Below, one piece after another: positions 38,066-46,516 of a stretch of DNA of 64,000 nucleotides. The notes below the pieces were generated by a model. That model had not been told where the DNA came from, searched no databases, and saw nothing but the letters and a program-made list of their open reading frames with translations. Source of the DNA: Pseudonocardia cypriaca (GTDB lineage Bacteria > Actinomycetota > Actinomycetes > Mycobacteriales > Pseudonocardiaceae). Where the stretch lies: positions 620,001 to 684,000 of the forward strand of contig NZ_VFPH01000001.1 of NCBI RefSeq assembly GCF_006717045.1, given 5' to 3'. How positions within the stretch are numbered: position 1 is the stretch's first letter; each line of letters begins with the position of its first letter. The translations under genes were made by a program, and so were the position numbers.

Positions 38066-39286
38066 GTGCCCGCATCCAGCGCACCCGACGTGGCCACCGT
38101 CGTACTCCAGCACGCCCGTCGCGGACTGGTGCTGCAGTCGTGGCTGCGGCTGGTGCTGCTGGCGTTCATGGTCCTGACCGTCGTCGCCGTCCCACCCGAG
38201 CGGTACGCCCCGACCTGCGCCCTCGTCGTCGCGGGATACGGGCTCTCGGTGCTCGCCGTCATGGTCTGGATCCGGACCGGCGCCCCGTCCGCGGTGCGCA
38301 TGGCGTGGCTGGCGCAGTTCGTCGACCTCGCGGTGCTGGCCGTGCTCACCCTGCTGACCGGGCTCGCGACGCCGCAGAGCTGGACCTCCGACGTGCTCGA
38401 AGCCGGGTTCCTGCTCATCCCCGTGATGGCCGCGACACAGCTGCGGCTGCGGGTCTGCACCGCCGTGGTCGTACCGACCGTGCTGGTGTACCTGGCGGCG
38501 GGGATCGTGACCCGGGTCGCCAACGAGGAACCGTGGTCGTCGCTGCTGCTGCGCACCCTGGTGCTGGCGGGGGTCGGCCTGGGCTGTGTCGGCCTGTCGC
38601 GGATCCAGCGCTCGCGGGTGCGCACGATCGGCTCGCTCGTGCGCGATCGCACCCACCTGCTCGCCGAGCTGACCGACCTCGAGCAACGCGAACGCCGGTT
38701 CCTCTCCGAACAGCTGCACGACGGCGCGCTGCAGTACGTGCTCGCCGCGCGCCAGGACCTCGACGAGGCCCGCGAGACCGGCGATCAGGCCGCGTTCACC
38801 CGCGTCGAGCACGCGCTGGCCGAGTCCTCTCAACTCCTGCGCTCGACGGTGGCCGAACTCCACCCGGCCGTGCTCGACCGCGCCGGGCTGCCGGCCGCCC
38901 TGCGCGAGCTAGCCCGCAACGCAGGTGCGCGCGGCGGGTTCGCCGTCGATCTCGACGTCCGCAACTGGCCCGACGACGTCCGCACCCCTGCGGACGCCCT
39001 GCTCTACCGCACGGCTCGCGAGCTGCTCTCCAACGTCACCAAGCACGCGGCCGCCCGGTCGGTGACGGTCGCACTCGCCCACGTCGGCAGCCGAGCGCGG
39101 CTCACGGTGACAGACGACGGCGCCGGCATCCCGGACGGCGCGGTGCAGCGCAGCGCGCAGCTCGGCCACATCGGGCTCACCTCGCACACGCTGCGCGTCG
39201 AGGCAGTGGGCGGCACCCTCAGGCTCCTCCCCGGCCCGGTGGCCGGAACCGAGGTGTTCGTCGACGTGCCATGGCCGGAGGCGTGA
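38066..39286 (+). CDS. Two-component sensor histidine kinase (NarL partner type)
   Basis: A 406-residue kinase. About six membrane helices occupy residues 20-190. The dimerisation helix has the phosphoacceptor histidine in SEQLHDGALQYVLAARQDLDEA, and the ATPase domain shows RELLSNVTKHAAA (N box) and TVTDDGAGIPDG (G1). GGAGG lies 5 bp before the GTG at 38066. It is divergent from the NarL response-regulator gene, separated by the inverted-repeat promoter element. The stimulus is unknown; a membrane-embedded sensor with no large outside loop suggests an envelope or lipid signal. Confidence 0.92.
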   Translation: MPASSAPDVATVVLQHARRGLVLQSWLRLVLLAFMVLTVVAVPPERYAPTCALVVAGYGLSVLAVMVWIRTGAPSAVRMAWLAQFVDLAVLAVLTLLTGLATPQSWTSDVLEAGFLLIPVMAATQLRLRVCTAVVVPTVLVYLAAGIVTRVANEEPWSSLLLRTLVLAGVGLGCVGLSRIQRSRVRTIGSLVRDRTHLLAELTDLEQRERRFLSEQLHDGALQYVLAARQDLDEARETGDQAAFTRVEHALAESSQLLRSTVAELHPAVLDRAGLPAALRELARNAGARGGFAVDLDVRNWPDDVRTPADALLYRTARELLSNVTKHAAARSVTVALAHVGSRARLTVTDDGAGIPDGAVQRSAQLGHIGLTSHTLRVEAVGGTLRLLPGPVAGTEVFVDVPWPEA

Positions 39287-39341
39287 GAGCTGGATCAGGA
39301 ACGGTCGCCGTCGTACCTGCACGATGCGCTAGCCGCGGTCT

Positions 39342-39398
39342 GCCGAGGAGGATCTGCAGCTCGTCTCCCGCGGCTCACCGCTCCCGGCTCCGCGATGA
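39342..39398 (+). pseudogene. Copy of the 3' end of comEC
   Basis: Translation gives AEEDLQLVSRGSPLPAPR and a stop, against AEEDLEVVSRGSPLPAPR and a stop for comEC (32227-32283). By eye 47 of 57 bases agree, and eight of the ten differences are silent. No upstream part of comEC is present. The rest of 39287-39754 shows no gene; open frames there are Arg/Pro-rich. Confidence 0.8.
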
Positions 39399-39754
39399 GG
39401 ACGCCCGGGCGGCGGGTCCGCTGGGCGTCGAGGAAGCTGGCCGGCCTGACCACGGGGTCCTGATCGTCGCAGCAACGCGAACAAGGGTTTCGCGGCAAGG
39501 CCCGCCCGTCCGCGGCTTGCGCGACCGCGTTGCGGGATCCGAGGGTGGGTTGCGGCGACGTCGGCGAGGACCACGGTCTGCGCGGTACGTGCTCGCCGTC
39601 GGCGACGGGGTCGGCCGTCACCCCGACCCGTGTGTGCATCCGGATCGCGCGGAGCTGGCCCGCGCCGTCGCAGCATGGGATCGCCTCGGCGCAGACGCCG
39701 GACGCGACACCACGCGAGCCCTGCCGGCCTCGAGCAGGGACGATCTGCTGCGCC

Positions 39755-40774
39755 TCAGCCCGGGCGCAAGGGGCGGTAGTCCTTGAGCGTCGTGCCGATC
39801 GTGACCAGGCGGGGGTGCGCGGCTGAGTCCTCGTCCGCGATGCGCTCCAGCAGGAGCTCGGCGGCGCGCCGGCCGAGCTCGCCGGTGTCGTAGGTGACCA
39901 CGCTGACGGGGGCGGCGAACAGGTCGGCCAGCGGGATGTCGTCGAAGCCGGCGAGGGCGGCGGGGGAGCCGGTCTCCGCGATCGCGCGGTAGGCGCCGAC
40001 GGTGTTGCGGTTGTTCGCCGCGAAGAGGGCGGTGGGCGGGTCGGCCGCACCCAGCAGCTCCAGCGCGACGGCCTCGGCGGCGCCCGCGTCGGGCGGGACG
40101 CTGCGCAGGAGGGCGTCCTCGATGGGCAGGCCGGACTCCTCGAGGGCGGCGCAGTGGCCGCGCAGGCGCTCGGCCCCGGTCCAGAGCGACCGGCCGAGTC
40201 CGAGGAAGCCGATGCGGCGGTGGCCGCGCTCGACGAGGGCGGCGGTGGCGCGGCGGCTGCCGCCGAAGTCGTCGACGACGACGGAGTCGACCTCCAGTCC
40301 GGTCGGCGGGCGGGTGGCCAGCACGACGGGGAGGCCGTGCAGGCCCGCGGGGTCGAGGTGGGTGTGATCGTTGCCCGCAGGCACGACGATGATCCCGTCG
40401 ACACGGCGGGAGGCCATGTCGTCGACCAGCTGGCGCTCGCGGTCGAGGTCGCCGCCGGTGTTGCCGATGACGACCCGCATCCCGTTGGCCGACGCGAGGC
40501 CCTCCACGCCGAGCGCGAGCTCGGAGTAGAAGGGGTTGGACAGGTTGGTCACGACGAGACCGAGCAGCCCGCTGGAGCGGCCGGTGCGCAGGCCGCGAGC
40601 CAGGTCGTTGCGGCGGTAGCGCAGTTCCTCGACGGACGCGAGGACGCGGGCGCGCATCTCCGGGGAGACACGGGGGTCGCCGCGCAGGGTGCGCGAGACG
40701 GTCATGGGGCTCACCGCCGCGTGCGCGGCGACGTCCCGCATGGTCGGCGTCCGCCCGGGCGCCATCGACGACAC
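39755..40774 (-). CDS. LacI-family transcriptional regulator
   Basis: A 339-residue repressor. The helix-turn-helix reads MRDVAAHAAVSPMTVSRTLRGDPRVSPEMRARV, followed by a periplasmic-binding-protein-like sugar domain. GGAGGG is 5 bp before GTG 40774, which I prefer over ATG 40765. It is the last gene of the leftward arm of a mannoside cluster, 11 bp after the ROK gene, and probably controls both arms through the two related sites at 43361 and 43407. The inducer is presumably a mannoside or mannose derivative. Confidence 0.92.
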   Translation of the reverse strand: MSSMAPGRTPTMRDVAAHAAVSPMTVSRTLRGDPRVSPEMRARVLASVEELRYRRNDLARGLRTGRSSGLLGLVVTNLSNPFYSELALGVEGLASANGMRVVIGNTGGDLDRERQLVDDMASRRVDGIIVVPAGNDHTHLDPAGLHGLPVVLATRPPTGLEVDSVVVDDFGGSRRATAALVERGHRRIGFLGLGRSLWTGAERLRGHCAALEESGLPIEDALLRSVPPDAGAAEAVALELLGAADPPTALFAANNRNTVGAYRAIAETGSPAALAGFDDIPLADLFAAPVSVVTYDTGELGRRAAELLLERIADEDSAAHPRLVTIGTTLKDYRPLRPG

Positions 40775-40785
40775 GACGTCCCTCC

Positions 40786-41649
40786 TCACCCGGCGCCCGA
40801 GGCGCTCGCCCACCAGGCTGCACCGACGAGGCCCGCGTGCGCCGAGACCGCCGGGACCACCGGGAGGTCGACCCCGCCGTCGGACAGGCCCGCCTGCAGC
40901 GGGGCGGCCACCAGGTCCCATGATGCCGCGATGGCCCCGCCGACCACGACGAGGGATGCCCCGAACCCACGCGCCGACGGGGCGAGCGCGCGACCCAGCG
41001 CGGTGAACGCGTCGGTGAACAGGGCGCGGGTCGCCGGATCGCCCGCCAGGGCGCGGTCGGCGAGGTCGCGCACATCGACGGCGGGGCCGGCGCCGGCCCG
41101 GGCCAGCAGCGCCCGCCGGGACACGGTGTCCTCGAGCGGCGCGCCGTCGATCGTGAGCAGGTCGGCCCGGCCCTCCGGCGGCAGGTCGGGGCCGGTCGTG
41201 ACCGGGGTGCCGCGGTCGAGGTAGCAGCTGCCGACGCCGGTGCCCAGGGTCAGGACGAGCACGCGCTCGTGCCCGCTCGTCGTGCCCGCCCGCCACTCGC
41301 CGATCCCGAATGCGTGGGCGTCGTTGGTGAACACGACCTCGGTCGCGCCCAGCTCGCGCGCGAGGACGTCACCGAGGGCGAAGCCGCGCAGCGCGTCGAA
41401 CTTGCCGACGCCGGTGAACCGCCCGATCCCCGCGGCGTAGTCGAACGGGCCGGGGATGGCGACGCCCCAGCGGGCGCCGGGGTGCGGGCCGAGCGTCGCG
41501 GCGGCGCGCAGCAGGTCCGCGACGATCTCGGCGACCGTGCCGCCGGACCGGACGGGGAAGCGGTGCACCTCGCCCACCGTCCACGGCGGCCCGAGCACGG
41601 CCGCGGCGACGTGCGTGCCGCCGATCTCCAGCGCCGGTACTCCGGTCAC
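40786..41649 (-). CDS. ROK-family sugar kinase
   Basis: A 287-residue kinase of the ROK family: LEIGGTHVAAAVLG binds phosphate, VVFTNDAHAFGIGEW holds the catalytic aspartate, and LTLGTGVGS is the second phosphate motif. The zinc motif C-x-C-G-x-x-G-C typical of glucokinases is absent. The GTG at 41649 overlaps the preceding stop (GTGA). In the mannoside cluster it probably phosphorylates free mannose for the isomerase-like protein encoded upstream. Confidence 0.88.
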   Translation of the reverse strand: MTGVPALEIGGTHVAAAVLGPPWTVGEVHRFPVRSGGTVAEIVADLLRAAATLGPHPGARWGVAIPGPFDYAAGIGRFTGVGKFDALRGFALGDVLARELGATEVVFTNDAHAFGIGEWRAGTTSGHERVLVLTLGTGVGSCYLDRGTPVTTGPDLPPEGRADLLTIDGAPLEDTVSRRALLARAGAGPAVDVRDLADRALAGDPATRALFTDAFTALGRALAPSARGFGASLVVVGGAIAASWDLVAAPLQAGLSDGGVDLPVVPAVSAHAGLVGAAWWASASGAG

Positions 41650-43337
41650 GGCACGAGAGCCTGCACCAGGCGGACGTCCCCTGCGGCCTCGACCGCGTAC
41701 GCACCGACGGCGGCGGGCACCACCATCGTCTCGGCGTAGGCGAGGCGGTGGGTGTGCGGCCCCGCGGTGAAGACCGCCGCCTCGCCCTCGACGACCGTCC
41801 ACGCGTGGAAGCTGTCGCCCGTCTCCAGCGGCGCGCGCCCGCCTGCCTGCAGGACGAGCCTGCGGACCTCGAAGAACATCTCCGGCAGCGCCCCGATCAG
41901 CTCGGCGCACCAGCCGTCGCCGCTGCGCAGGGCGCGGGGCTCCTGGATCAGCTCCTCCTGCACGACCTTGCCCTGGCGGGTGGTGTCGAGGTTGCGGAAC
42001 GCGTGGTCGACGTGCACGGGGCGCTGGCGCCCGGCGGCGTCGCGGCGCAGCCAGTCGTAGAACCGCAGCGAGTAGAGGTAGGGCGTGGCACTGATCTCCA
42101 GCACGACGTTGCCCTCGCCGCTGCCGTGCGGGGTGCCGGCCGGCACCAGGTAGAGCTGGTGGGCGGTGGCCGGGTGCTCCTGAACGTGGTCGGTGATGTC
42201 GAACGGGACGCCGTCGTGCGCGGCCGCGTGGGCCTCGGCGTCGAACGCGGCCACGTCGACGTCCTCGTGCAGGCCGAGGTAGATCGACCGGCCGCCCGCC
42301 GTCGCGAGCACGTAGTAGGTCTCGTGCTGGGTGTAGGGCCAGCCGAAGACGCGTGACATGTACTCCGGTTGCGGGTGGCAATGCACCGAGAGGCTGCCGC
42401 CGCCGACGGTGTCGAGGTAGTCGAAGCGCACCGGGAACGACGTGCCGAACCGCGCGTGGACGTCCGCGCCGAGCACCTCGGCGGGGTGCAGCGCCACCAC
42501 GGCCGCGAACGGGAGCTCCAGCTCCGCCTCGGCGCTGTCGCCGAGCAGCACGCCGCTCTCCGGTGCGATCAGCTCGTAGCCGAGGGCGGTGCTCGGCGCG
42601 TCCGGGTTGACGCCCAGCTCCGTCTGCGCCCAGTGCCCGCCCCACGAGGTCGAGTTGAAGAACGGGCGGGTGCGGAACGGGCGGTCGGACAGTGCGGCGG
42701 CGGTGCGGCGCAGCGTCCCGCCGTCGACGGAGGTGGGCCGGTCCGGGTCCTGCACGTCGAACCAGCGGTCGACGCCCGGCAGCAGGGCGTCGCGGTGGCG
42801 GTCGAGCAGCGGCCAGTCCACGTAGAACAGCCGGCGGGTGGTGCCGCGGCCGGTGCGCTGGCCGAGGTTGCGCCCGGTGCCCGCGGTGATCTCGGCCTCG
42901 GCCCACCGTTTGGGCCGGTCGGCGTACCAGAGCACGTCGTGGGTGAGCAGCGCCGCGCCGGGCCCGGTGACGAGCAGGACGCCGCTCTCGGGGGCCCCGG
43001 CGTGCTCGTGCACGTCCAGCAGGTCGGCGAGCGAGCCGTCGGCGAGCCGGGCGAAGTCGGGGTCGTCGGGGAGCTCGGCCGAGGTCGTGCGCTCCACCAC
43101 CACCTCCCACGGCGCGAACAGTGCTGAGGTGTCGAGGACGTGGACCGGCCCGTAGCGGGACCGGAGGCGCTCGGCCAGGTCGGCGGTGAGCCGACCCCAG
43201 TCCTGCGTGGCCGGCCCGTCGACGGCGAGGACGAACGGCGCCGGGGGGAGCTCGGCGACGGGGTCGTCCCAGCCGGTTCCCACGCTCCCGCCGACGGGCT
43301 GGTAGCGCGGGTTCGGGTCGTAGCCGGGACCGGACAT
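41646..43337 (-). CDS. Class I mannose-6-phosphate isomerase-like protein with extra N-terminal domain
   Basis: A 563-residue protein, longer than a simple isomerase. The first 210 residues look like a P-loop-kinase-type fold without a clear P loop (FVLAVDGPATQDWGRLTADLAERL). From residue 230 there are cupin-like beta segments with VHCHPQPEYMSR, ETYYVLAT and PAGTPHGSGEGNVVLEIS, which match metal and substrate positions of the mannose-6-phosphate isomerase family. Similar long proteins occur beside alpha-mannosidases. It would convert mannose-6-phosphate to fructose-6-phosphate. First gene of the leftward arm. Confidence 0.8.
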   Translation of the reverse strand: MSGPGYDPNPRYQPVGGSVGTGWDDPVAELPPAPFVLAVDGPATQDWGRLTADLAERLRSRYGPVHVLDTSALFAPWEVVVERTTSAELPDDPDFARLADGSLADLLDVHEHAGAPESGVLLVTGPGAALLTHDVLWYADRPKRWAEAEITAGTGRNLGQRTGRGTTRRLFYVDWPLLDRHRDALLPGVDRWFDVQDPDRPTSVDGGTLRRTAAALSDRPFRTRPFFNSTSWGGHWAQTELGVNPDAPSTALGYELIAPESGVLLGDSAEAELELPFAAVVALHPAEVLGADVHARFGTSFPVRFDYLDTVGGGSLSVHCHPQPEYMSRVFGWPYTQHETYYVLATAGGRSIYLGLHEDVDVAAFDAEAHAAAHDGVPFDITDHVQEHPATAHQLYLVPAGTPHGSGEGNVVLEISATPYLYSLRFYDWLRRDAAGRQRPVHVDHAFRNLDTTRQGKVVQEELIQEPRALRSGDGWCAELIGALPEMFFEVRRLVLQAGGRAPLETGDSFHAWTVVEGEAAVFTAGPHTHRLAYAETMVVPAAVGAYAVEAAGDVRLVQALVP

Positions 43338-43360
43338 CCGTACTCCTCACGGTGGCTTGA

Positions 43361-43418
43361 GATACGGATACCTTAGGTTCCCGCAGTCCCCTTGCTCAAC
43401 CAGTATGTTACCGATACC
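43361..43418. promoter_or_regulatory. Two LacI-type operator candidates in the divergent mannoside promoter
   Basis: GATACGGATACC at 43361-43372 and GTTACCGATACC at 43407-43418 are direct repeats 46 bp apart, both followed by TT. On the other strand they share GGTATC-SG-TAWC. They lie between the start codons at 43337 and 43454. LacI proteins usually bind such CG-centred sites, and two sites allow looping. Confidence 0.65.
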
Positions 43419-43453
43419 TTCGCCGCAACCGCTCATCGACGACCGGAGGCCCG

Positions 43454-44758
43454 ATGTCCGATCGGCCGCCCCGCCCGCACCCCCGCGGGCTCTCCCGACG
43501 CACGCTGCTCGGTCTCCTCGGCGCCGGCGGGCTCGCGCTTGCCACCGGCTGCGCCCGCGGGACCTACACCCGGCCCGCGGCCGGCAACGTGCTCACCCTC
43601 AACAACGACGTCGCCACCTGGTCGGACGCCTACGCCGCGGCGTCCGCGGTGCTCGAGCAGCGCACCGGCTCCCGGCTGGCCGTTCGCGCCGTGCCGAACC
43701 AGAGCACCTACCAGCAGATCGTGCGGATGTCGGCGCAGACCGACGCCACCACCGACCTGTTCAAGTGGTGGAACGGCTACCGGCTGCAGGACATCGCCCG
43801 CGCGGGGATCGTCACCGACCTCTCCGCGGTCTGGGACCACGCGCAGGAGCAGGGCTGGGTCGACCCGGTGTTGCGGGCGTCGTTCAGCTTCGACGGCCGG
43901 CCATGGGCCCTGCCGCTCTACAAGACCTACTACCCGATGTTCTTCAGCCGCCGGGCGTTCGCCGAGGCCGGGGTGTCGGTGCCGACCACGTTCGCCGAGC
44001 TGCTCGAGGTGGCGGGCACCCTGCGCGATGCGGGAGTCACACCGATCGGGGCGCCCGGCGCCTCGACGTGGGAGTCGATCATCTGGTTCACCCAGCTGCT
44101 GATCGGCCACAGCCCCGACTTCTACGAGGACGTGACGGCGGGCCGCGCGAGCTACCTGGACGACACCGCCACGGCCGCGATCGAGCTGTGGGCCCGGATG
44201 TACGCCGACGACCTGTTCTCCGGGCCCGATGTCGACGCCTCGGGCTTCCCGGGCCAGTTCGCCGACGGCACGCTCGGCATGACGCTCGCCGGCACGTTCA
44301 ACGTCAACAGCTACACCGCGGCCGGGCTCGGCCCCGCGGACGTCGGGATGTTCCTGGTGCCACCGGTGGACTCCGCGGTGGAGCAGGCCGTGGTGGTGGA
44401 GAGCGCGGCCCTGTGCGTCTCCGCCAACGCCCACAAGCACGAGCAGGCGATGGTGGTCGCCGACGAGTGGCTCGCCACCGACGTGCAGCAGGCCTGGGTG
44501 GACCAGCTCGGCGACGCCTCGGCGAACCCGGGCGCGTTGCCGACCGGCAGCCTCGTAGCCGACCTCGCCACCGACGTCGCGCGGGTCCGGCCGCGCGAGG
44601 TCACCCGCTACTGGGAGGCCTCGCCGCCGGTGCTGGTGGAGGGCAACGTGCGCGACCTGAGCGCGTTCATGGTCACGCCCACCGTCGACAACGGGATCAG
44701 CGTGCTGCGGAACATGCAGGACCGCGCCGACGCCGAATGGGAGGCCTGGCGAGCATGA
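43454..44758 (+). CDS. Sugar ABC transporter substrate-binding lipoprotein
   Basis: A 434-residue family 1 extracellular binding protein. The N terminus combines a twin-arginine motif (GLSRRTLLGLLG) with lipobox ATGC, so it may be exported folded by Tat and then lipidated. The mature protein has the typical DLFKWWNGYRLQDIA and FADGTLGMTLAGTFNV segments. GGAGG lies 6 bp before the ATG. It overlaps the first permease gene by 4 bp (ATGA). The cluster context suggests a mannose-containing oligosaccharide as ligand. Confidence 0.92.
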   Translation: MSDRPPRPHPRGLSRRTLLGLLGAGGLALATGCARGTYTRPAAGNVLTLNNDVATWSDAYAAASAVLEQRTGSRLAVRAVPNQSTYQQIVRMSAQTDATTDLFKWWNGYRLQDIARAGIVTDLSAVWDHAQEQGWVDPVLRASFSFDGRPWALPLYKTYYPMFFSRRAFAEAGVSVPTTFAELLEVAGTLRDAGVTPIGAPGASTWESIIWFTQLLIGHSPDFYEDVTAGRASYLDDTATAAIELWARMYADDLFSGPDVDASGFPGQFADGTLGMTLAGTFNVNSYTAAGLGPADVGMFLVPPVDSAVEQAVVVESAALCVSANAHKHEQAMVVADEWLATDVQQAWVDQLGDASANPGALPTGSLVADLATDVARVRPREVTRYWEASPPVLVEGNVRDLSAFMVTPTVDNGISVLRNMQDRADAEWEAWRA

Positions 44759-45681
44759 GCGTGCTGACCCCCGCCGCCGAGGTCGCGCACCCGGCGAGCC
44801 CGCCCACAACCGCTCCGGCCCGGCGCAGCCCGCGCTCCGTGCTGGCGATCGCGCTGTTCCTGGCGCCCGCGGTCGCGCTCGTGGCGGTGCTGATGATCGT
44901 GCCCTTCCTGGACACCGCCTACCGCAGCTTCTTCGCCGACAACGGTTTCACCCGTACCTTCGTGGGCCTCGACAACTACGTCACGCTGTTCACCAGTGCG
45001 GGCTTCGGTCAGACGCTGCTCAACACGCTGATGTGGGTGGCCGGAACGCTCGCGCTGCCGGTGCTGATCGGCCTGCTGATCGCCGTCGGCACGCACGAGC
45101 TGCGCTGGGGCGCGGTCGCCCGGTTCAGCCTGGTGCTGCCCTACGCGCTGTCCGGCGCCGCCACCGCCGTCGTCTGGACCTTCGTGCTGCGCGACGACGG
45201 CGCGCTCAACGCCGCGCTGGCCGGGCTCGGCCTCGGCGGCCTGGAGCAGGGCTGGCTGCTGGAGTGGCCGCTCAACACGATCATGATGATCATCGCGAGC
45301 ACCTGGCAGGGCACCGGCGTGGCCGTGATCCTGTTCCTGATCGGGCTGCAGGCGATCCCGCCGTCGACGATCGAGGCCGCGAAGCTGGACGGCGCCACCG
45401 GCGCGCGACTGTTCTGGCACATCACGCTGCCGCAGCTGCGCCCGATCACCGTGGTCGTCGTCGGAATCTCAGTGGTCAACAGCCTGAAGACGTTCGACAT
45501 CGTCTGGCTGCTCACCCAGGGCGGGCCGGGCACGGCGTCGGAGACGCTCGCGCTGACCATGTACCGCGAAACGTTCACGCTCGCCCGCTACGGCGCGGGT
45601 GCCGCCGTCGCGGTGGTGCTCACGGTGGTCGTCGTCGCCGTGTCCTGGATCTACCTGCGCCGCCAGCTGCGGACGGACTGA
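44755..45681 (+). CDS. Sugar ABC transporter permease (MalF-like)
   Basis: A 308-residue permease with six membrane helices; the EAA loop is EAAKLDGATGARLFWHITLPQL. It pairs with the second permease and with the binding protein encoded on either side. The ATG is fused to the stop of the binding-protein gene. No ATPase gene is in the cluster, so a shared ATPase of the MsiK type encoded elsewhere is expected. Confidence 0.95.
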   Translation: MSVLTPAAEVAHPASPPTTAPARRSPRSVLAIALFLAPAVALVAVLMIVPFLDTAYRSFFADNGFTRTFVGLDNYVTLFTSAGFGQTLLNTLMWVAGTLALPVLIGLLIAVGTHELRWGAVARFSLVLPYALSGAATAVVWTFVLRDDGALNAALAGLGLGGLEQGWLLEWPLNTIMMIIASTWQGTGVAVILFLIGLQAIPPSTIEAAKLDGATGARLFWHITLPQLRPITVVVVGISVVNSLKTFDIVWLLTQGGPGTASETLALTMYRETFTLARYGAGAAVAVVLTVVVVAVSWIYLRRQLRTD

Positions 45682-45691
45682 GGAGCCGGCA

Positions 45692-46501
45692 ATGGGACGT
45701 GCGGTCAAGAACGTCGTGCTCGTGGCCACCGCGCTGCTGTGGCTGGTGCCCAGCTGGCTGCTGGTGGTCAACTCCTTCACCGCGGCCGCGGACTACACCG
45801 GCACGCCGGCGTGGTGGCCGGTCTCCTGGGCGTTCCTCGACAATGTCGGCCAGGCCTTCACCGCGGCCAACGTCGGCTCGGGGATGCTCAACAGTCTCGT
45901 CTACGCCGTGCTCGGCGCCCTGGTCGCGGTGGTGGTCGCGGCGCTGGCGTCGTTCGCGGTGGTGGTCATGCCGGTCAAGCGGCCGGCGCTGTGGTTCTGG
46001 GCGATCTACGTCGGCACGATCCTGCCGCTGCAGATGTTCCTCGCGCCGCTGTTCAACGGGTACGCCACCACGTCGCTGTACGACACCCAGTACGGCATGC
46101 TGCTGATCTACGCGGCGCTCGCGGTGCCGTTCGCATTCTTCGTGGTGCGCAACTACATGACGACCGTGCCGCGCGAGATGCACGAGGCCGCGTCGCTCGA
46201 CGGCGCGAGCTGGCTGCGCATGTTCGTCTCGATCCACCTGCCGCTCGTGCGCAGCGCGATGGTGGCGGCGTTCCTGTTCCAGTTCACCTGGATCTGGAAC
46301 GACATGCTGTTCGGGATCACGCTCGGCACCAGTCCGAACGTCCGCCCCGCCATGGCGGCGCTGGCCGACCTGACCAGCAACTACTCGAACGTCGGGCCGC
46401 CCGTCGTGCTCGCCGGGGCGCTCGTGGCCTCGCTGCCGACGGTGGTCCTGTTCTTCGCGTTCCAGCGCTTCTTCACGCGCAGCCTGAAGCTCACCTCCTG
46501 A
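45692..46501 (+). CDS. Sugar ABC transporter permease (MalG-like)
   Basis: A 269-residue permease with six membrane helices and EAA loop EAASLDGASWLRMFVSIHLPL. GAGGAG precedes the ATG, 11 bp after the first permease stop. It is followed 16 bp later by the mannosidase gene, which makes a four-gene transcript likely. Confidence 0.95.
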   Translation: MGRAVKNVVLVATALLWLVPSWLLVVNSFTAAADYTGTPAWWPVSWAFLDNVGQAFTAANVGSGMLNSLVYAVLGALVAVVVAALASFAVVVMPVKRPALWFWAIYVGTILPLQMFLAPLFNGYATTSLYDTQYGMLLIYAALAVPFAFFVVRNYMTTVPREMHEAASLDGASWLRMFVSIHLPLVRSAMVAAFLFQFTWIWNDMLFGITLGTSPNVRPAMAALADLTSNYSNVGPPVVLAGALVASLPTVVLFFAFQRFFTRSLKLTS

Positions 46502-46516
46502 TCTCCGGAAGGACCC

